Shown here in pieces: positions 59,201-64,000 of a stretch of 64,000 nt of DNA (positions are counted from its first letter, which is position 1; every line of letters begins with the position of its first letter). Source of the DNA: Biscogniauxia marginata. Its lineage: Eukaryota > Ascomycota > Sordariomycetes > Xylariales > Xylariaceae. The notes under the pieces are model-generated. The model ran no database searches, was not told the DNA's origin, and saw only the letters and a list, made by a program, of their open reading frames with translations. Position numbers and translations under genes: made by a program. The stretch lies in assembly GCA_022695795.1 (NCBI GenBank), contig MU404097.1, positions 186,001 to 250,000 of the forward strand, written 5' to 3'.

Positions 59201-61811
59201 TGGTCCCCTGGCTAGCAGGGGTCTATCGGCACCAAGGGCTGCTCGTCCAACACCACTGGCTTGAACGTGAACTGGAACTGCGGTTCAAGGTAGCCGAACG
59301 GCATGGCTGGACCAATACCTTCCCGAGCAATAGCGTGCTTCACATTTCTACGGGTCTAATGCACGAAATCTTATGTGGCCGCCTCGTGTCCTTCGATCAA
59401 TCCAGTTGCTCGGTAGACACATTCCCTATTTTGCAAAAAAGCCTCTCCAGGGCCGACCTGAGGTATCTAGGGCATCTTAACGGCATGAATGGACAATAAT
59501 CGCACGGCGCGGACCACCTGAGCAAAGGTCCACCGTCGCGTGATTACACTACACAGAAACAAGTTTAACCTGTTGCGAGCCGCAGCCAATCTTGAAAATT
59601 GATATTGCCGGACCCATTAACGCCCCATTTAGCAACTACCTAGCCATAGACGTGACTCTCGTGATAGGCAGAGATAGGGGTCCCGGGTATTTATGAGAAG
59701 CAACAGGCTAACAGACCTAGGTGAAATAACGAGGTGCAAAAATGACGTTCAATCTCGCAGTGGGCCTATCACGATGAACAGCGGGGGATGCCTTATTTGG
59801 CGTTTTGCAGTTAAGCTACTCCGCGATAGTAATAGAGATCTAGTTCCCGTGACAACAATTGTCATCTTATACCTACCTGTTGCATTGCCAATGACTAAAA
59901 TCCCGCTCTCTGCGAAGTCTGATTGGCGGTGATATTCTTTCTGTCCTCTTTGGCTGGTGTGTGTGTGGTAACATCGGCTCTATATGGAACACATAGTGAG
60001 ATATTAGCGACCGTTTTGGGAAAATACGTAGATGGAGGAAAGCTCAAAATGAGGTTTCGACGCTTCGTTCATATGAGCAAAAGGGGTTGGCTAGGAATTT
60101 CATTTGGGAATACAAGGGTCCCATAGGCTGTTCGATCCATATCTAGCAGCAACTCAAGTGGAGATGAGCTTGCCAGCACACGAATCACCGTTGGCTTCCG
60201 AGCTGGGAGCTGTAAGGCACCCGTGCCAGCCTGGACACTGAGCTGCGCTAGGGGATTTTAGTATGTGGAGGTCCCTGTCGATTGTTCTGTCTTACTGCGT
60301 AGTAGTGTACTATGGTACTGCGTAGGTAGTTTTAGTTATGTAGCTCGGATTTTGTCTGGGCGGCTCCTTGGTGCCTTGGTTTATCCCTACTCAGGGCTAC
60401 CCCTACTAACAACATACAGTGGCGTTCTTCATTCATTTCCAGCGCCCGCGGCGCTTCCCTTCAAAGCCTCTTCCGTTGCGAGAGAGGAATATGAACCGTT
60501 CTGCGAGACACATTGGAAGAGAGCTACAAAGATAGCTCCTGACCTAAAATGAGTAAAAAGAAAAAGAAAGGAATCATTCTCGAACATTTCCTAGAACTTG
60601 GTAAAAAAAAAGGAGCGCGGAACAAATCTATTCCTTCTTTCCTCCTCGTGATTCATATTGATGAATAGATTGATGAATCAATGAATTTAGTGAAGTTGGA
60701 TTTACAATAACTCCTCAGGTGACAGCAGCGCATCACAAGTCCTTGAAAGAGAGAACAAAGCGACACGGGTAAAGGCGATCTAACAAACAACTTAGCATAT
60801 ATCCGACCATTGTGTGGACATACATATCGTATCCTGCTGCCAACATACATATCCACAACTATTTTTATTAATTTTGCATGTATGCATGAATAGAAGAAAG
60901 GTAACCAGAAGTTAATATGACAGTAGCATGCTTCTTTTTTAATCCGTTTATCCCCAAAACTGACTGACGTTCAACTTTCCATCCGTTTTGTTATCTACCC
61001 CCCCCTTTCACATAAGTTACTCTTTACCCTCGAAGCTGATCGATGTAAGGAGTAGTATTCGCCTTGCAGGAATAATTCCGTACCCAGATACGACGAAGGA
61101 AAAAAGAAAATTCGCCAAGTAAGGCAAGACATACGAACTTCCCTGAAGGGGACACCCGCGCATATCAAAGGGGGTCTTTAAAAATCGCTGCTAGCCAGGG
61201 GTGGGCAGCACCTGTTGCAGGGGTAGTATTGACACCCTCCACCCTTTCGAGACGCTCTTCGCAACACCCGAAAGACTCCTCACCGACCTTTACACCTGAA
61301 TCCCCTCAGATCTCGTTTCCTCTCCACCAATTGCTCTTGTCGAACGAAAATCCTTGAAGCGAAGACCACCTGGCCGGCCCTCTCAAACCCCATTGTGCCT
61401 GCATGGTACCCTATCGCATAGCTCAAGAGCCCGAACCCATTGTTTCCAAAACACCCTCTGCGCTGGTGGGATTGTACACCCCAACATTCGTGGCACACCT
61501 CAGATCACAGCGGGGCATTGTTTTTCGACCTTTCACCGTCTCGATCAGCAGAGGAGGACAATCTTGAATCTTTCCAACATTCTATAACAAGGAGTAGACG
61601 CGGAAGAAAAATTGCCACCCAGGGAATACCGAGTCAACAACCATCAATTGACATTGTGATGTGTGGCAGAGATATAGTCTCTGGCTCTAAGTTCAAGAGA
61701 CGCGCCTAATCAAAGATTGGCGGATGCATGGAATAAAGCCTATCAACACTAGTTGAGAATAGGTGAGGGAAGGGTAAAAAGAGGAGGAAAACATAATAAC
61801 ACGAAGTCACG
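56212..61811. other. Gene desert upstream of the LIM gene
   Basis: About 5.6 kb without a gene I can support, apart from one weak frame at 59170-59499. The frame across 57690-57890 reads sensibly on the minus strand for about 45 residues (ALPDQPATRQLGVCASAEL), then breaks; it may be a gene relic. Bases 61.2-61.8 kb are probably the LIM-gene promoter and leader. Confidence 0.45.
59170..59499 (+). CDS. Hypothetical small ORF (doubtful)
   Basis: A 109-residue ATG frame, open a further 37 codons upstream to 59059 without an ATG. Composition is protein-like (WLAGVYRHQGLLVQHHWLER; AERHGWTNTFPSNS), and an acceptor-like TGCATGCGCAG precedes it at about 59082-59092. I recognise no family. It may be an exon of a small gene or a gene relic. 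Confidence 0.2.
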   Translation: MTRMTIILDNMVPWLAGVYRHQGLLVQHHWLERELELRFKVAERHGWTNTFPSNSVLHISTGLMHEILCGRLVSFDQSSCSVDTFPILQKSLSRADLRYLGHLNGMNGQ

Positions 61812-64000
61812 ATGACCGGGGAAACAAGGTTGTCGGTTTTCATGCCGACGATAAAATGTTCCAACTGTGGCAACCAAGTTGAGATATCAATGATGGGGGA
61901 TCATGTCTGTGGAAGCGCAAATACGGCACCCGCAGTCCAACGTTAGTGATGCGCATCCCTAGTTCTACGTCCACTCACTGACAGATTGAAAAAAGCAACA
62001 CCTGCACCAATGCCAGACCGGCTTGGCGGCGCGTTTTCTTCGCTGAAGGCGAACGTATTCGACAAGTTCAGTCGAGCACCGCCTTCAGTCGACACGAATG
62101 CAGCAAGTACGTTTTGTTCCACGTGGGACTCCTTGTTACTTGATACATTAGCTGACGATGTCTTAGATAAAGCGTTCATGAGAACAGATCAATTAACACC
62201 TTTAAGCGCTTCGACGGGATCTCACGCTATCTCGCCGAGGACACCCCTATTTGCACGACCTAGCACTAGTCACGGAGGAGATGACTATGCGCCAGCAATT
62301 GCGGGATCGCCGCGGAGACCTAGTGGATATGGAGGTTTCTCGACGGAATCAGAATCAGTAGATGTATACGGGACGAGTCCGAGCAAACAGAGCCTCCTAA
62401 CGAGGATGGACAATATTGCGCCGGGGCCCTTTGATCATAGACCGAGGTCAAAGAGTTCGTTTGGCCGGGAAACTAGCAGAGAGTATCGGCCGGTTTCGCG
62501 CGGTGACGACTCCTTGCGGGTGGAAGCCGCACTGGAGCGGCCCGGCACTTCGGCTTCAATATCATCGAACAATAGCGCGGGAGGCATAGCGCCGCCAAAG
62601 ATGCCCCGTAAGAATGGATATGGTGGGTTCGGGCCGCCGCAAAGGGAAGGGGGTGATGAGTTGGAGCCCCCGCCGCTTGGTCTGGGCAAGCGGTCGGAAA
62701 CTTTTCCGGAAAACTCGCTTAGGGCGGACGGCGATATGTATGAAGAGGCACCTGCGCGCGCTCCTTCGGCACCCGGCCCGAGGCCGGAGCGGTTACGAAG
62801 GCCGTCGAGCAATAGGGGAGACCAGCCAGCCATGATGGGCGAACGCTCACACCGACCGTCTTTCGGAATACGAGATACTACTAGGCCGCCTCCTCCGCGC
62901 AAGGGCTCGATACGGCCGTTGACCAGAAATGGCAGCAATCTTTCCGTCAACCTGGCAGAAGAGTTTGGCTCTAATAACCCTTACCACTCGCCTTCCGTAT
63001 CTCAATCGTCTAGTCACTCTGGCTTCAGCCATTCTTCGCAACCGAGCCACCCGAGCTCAACCACTAGCCCGGCTCGGTCAACGAAGTCTCAAGAGGGACC
63101 GCGACGGCCATCCGACACGAGCGGGCTCGACTCACTCATGGACGATATACAGAACTCAATGGAATTGCTGCAGCCGAAAGGGGCACCGCCCACTTCGAGT
63201 GTAGCACCCTCGAATGACAATACCCCTGATGCTCTCAGACCGGGTGGCAACCGCCGCACGCCTCCAGAGCCTCTTCGGTTGGACCCGGCCATTCAAAACG
63301 GAAGGGACGTGCGGATAGGACCGCCGATGAAATCGCCACTGACTCCGGGCCTTAATGGGGGCCGCCAGGATCCCGCGATACAAGGGCCTCGTTCGCCGCC
63401 CTACCAGCCTACGCACAACCGCCAGGCATCCAAAGACCAGCGCTCACGCGGCAAGTGCAAGGCGTGCGGGGAGCTGATCACGGGCAAGTCGATCTCATCG
63501 GCGGACGGGCGGCTCACGGGGCGGTACCACAAGGCGTGCTTCGTGTGCACGACATGCCGGAAACCGTTCACGTCGGCGACGTTCTATGTGCTGGACGACA
63601 AGCCGTACTGCGAGCAGCACTACCACAAGCTCAACGGCAGCCTGTGCGGGACCTGCCACCGCGGCATCGAGGGCCAGTACCTCGAGGACGAGGCCCCGCG
63701 CAAGTACCACCCGGCCTGCTTCCGCTGCGGCGACTGCGGCATCGTTTTGCGCGACGGCTACTTCGACGTCAACGGCCGCGCCTACTGCGAACGCGACGCC
63801 TGGCGCCGCCTGCAGTCCGCCTTCCACGCCCAGCAGCAACAGCAACAACAACAACAGCAGCCGCAGCAGCAAATGCCACCGCCGCCGCGTGGCATGATGC
63901 CGATGCCGCGACCGCCCCCGCTGGGCATGATGCGGGAGCCGCCGATGGGCCTGCCGACCGGTCCCGCGTCCTCGCTCAACCGCCCCTTCGGCCTCCCCTC
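61812..64000 (+). CDS. LIM-domain (paxillin-like) protein, 3' end beyond window
   Basis: An actin/polarity-associated adaptor type with at least two LIM domains. Exons are 61812-61941, 61996-62106 and 62167 to past 64000, with introns 61942-61995 and 62107-62166, both phase 1. The N-terminus has a small Cys/His finger, CSNCGNQVEISMMGDHVC (from residue 16). Next comes a disordered Ser/Pro/Arg-rich region of over 400 residues with several SP sites. LIM1 starts at Cys511 (CKACGELI ... HKACFVCTTC ... YCEQHYHK). LIM2 starts at Cys574 (CGTCHRGI ... HPACFRCGDC ... YCERDA). A polyglutamine/polyproline/Met tail follows. The visible part is 691 codons. Fungal relatives include S. pombe Pxl1 and large ascomycete LIM proteins; a role at septa or hyphal tips is inferred. 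The start could also be the in-frame ATG 10 codons later. Confidence 0.9.

Noticed and set aside
1..64000. CRISPR array, rRNA genes, telomere repeats
   Set aside because: No regularly spaced repeats, no 5S or rDNA signatures, no TTAGGG arrays. The TAGGTA words are irregularly spaced.

Overview
The window is nuclear DNA of a filamentous ascomycete, most likely a sordariomycete. The signs are short (50-150 nt) GT-AG introns with CTAAC-type branch sites, a class III chitin synthase, an Opy2-type anchor, a fungal RAS-2-type GTPase and pyrimidine-rich 5' leaders. Genes take up only about a third of the sequence. Two long stretches, about 12.9-26.7 kb and 53.6-61.8 kb, carry no gene I can support.

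Layout, left to right. (1) 1-4.3 kb: a DUR3-like urea/polyamine permease on the minus strand, cut by the window edge, diverges from an NtaA/SnaA/DszA-type flavin monooxygenase across a 761-bp promoter with several GATA sites. This looks like a nitrogen or xenobiotic scavenging pair. (2) 7.0-7.8 kb: an isolated HAD hydrolase. (3) 12.0-12.9 kb: a RAS-2-type small GTPase. (4) 26.7-28.0 kb, minus: an Opy2-like membrane anchor for MAP-kinase signalling. (5) 32.8-35.6 kb: class III chitin synthase, followed at 36.4-37.5 kb by an OTUD6-type deubiquitinase. (6) 38.1-41.5 kb: a 5'-truncated pepsin-like protein on the minus strand, head to head with a GH47 alpha-mannosidase. (7) 41.9-42.0 kb: a tRNA-Ile gene interrupted by a spliceosomal-looking intron. 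(8) 43.4-45.9 kb: an OPT oligopeptide transporter. (9) 46.8-51.1 kb: a decayed CorA-like membrane protein gene between two degenerate inverted repeats. (10) 51.8-53.6 kb, minus: inositol-3-phosphate synthase. (11) 61.8 kb to the right edge: a two-LIM-domain, paxillin-like protein.

Several genes serve cell-surface growth and signalling (RAS, Opy2, chitin synthase, LIM protein, inositol synthesis). Others serve nutrient uptake (DUR3, OPT). Nothing here is a secondary-metabolite cluster. The most unusual item is the tRNA-Ile gene. Removing 57 nt that begin GTATGT, contain TACTAAC and end TAG leaves a perfect 73-nt tRNA, and the insertion sits between positions 26 and 27 rather than the usual 37/38.
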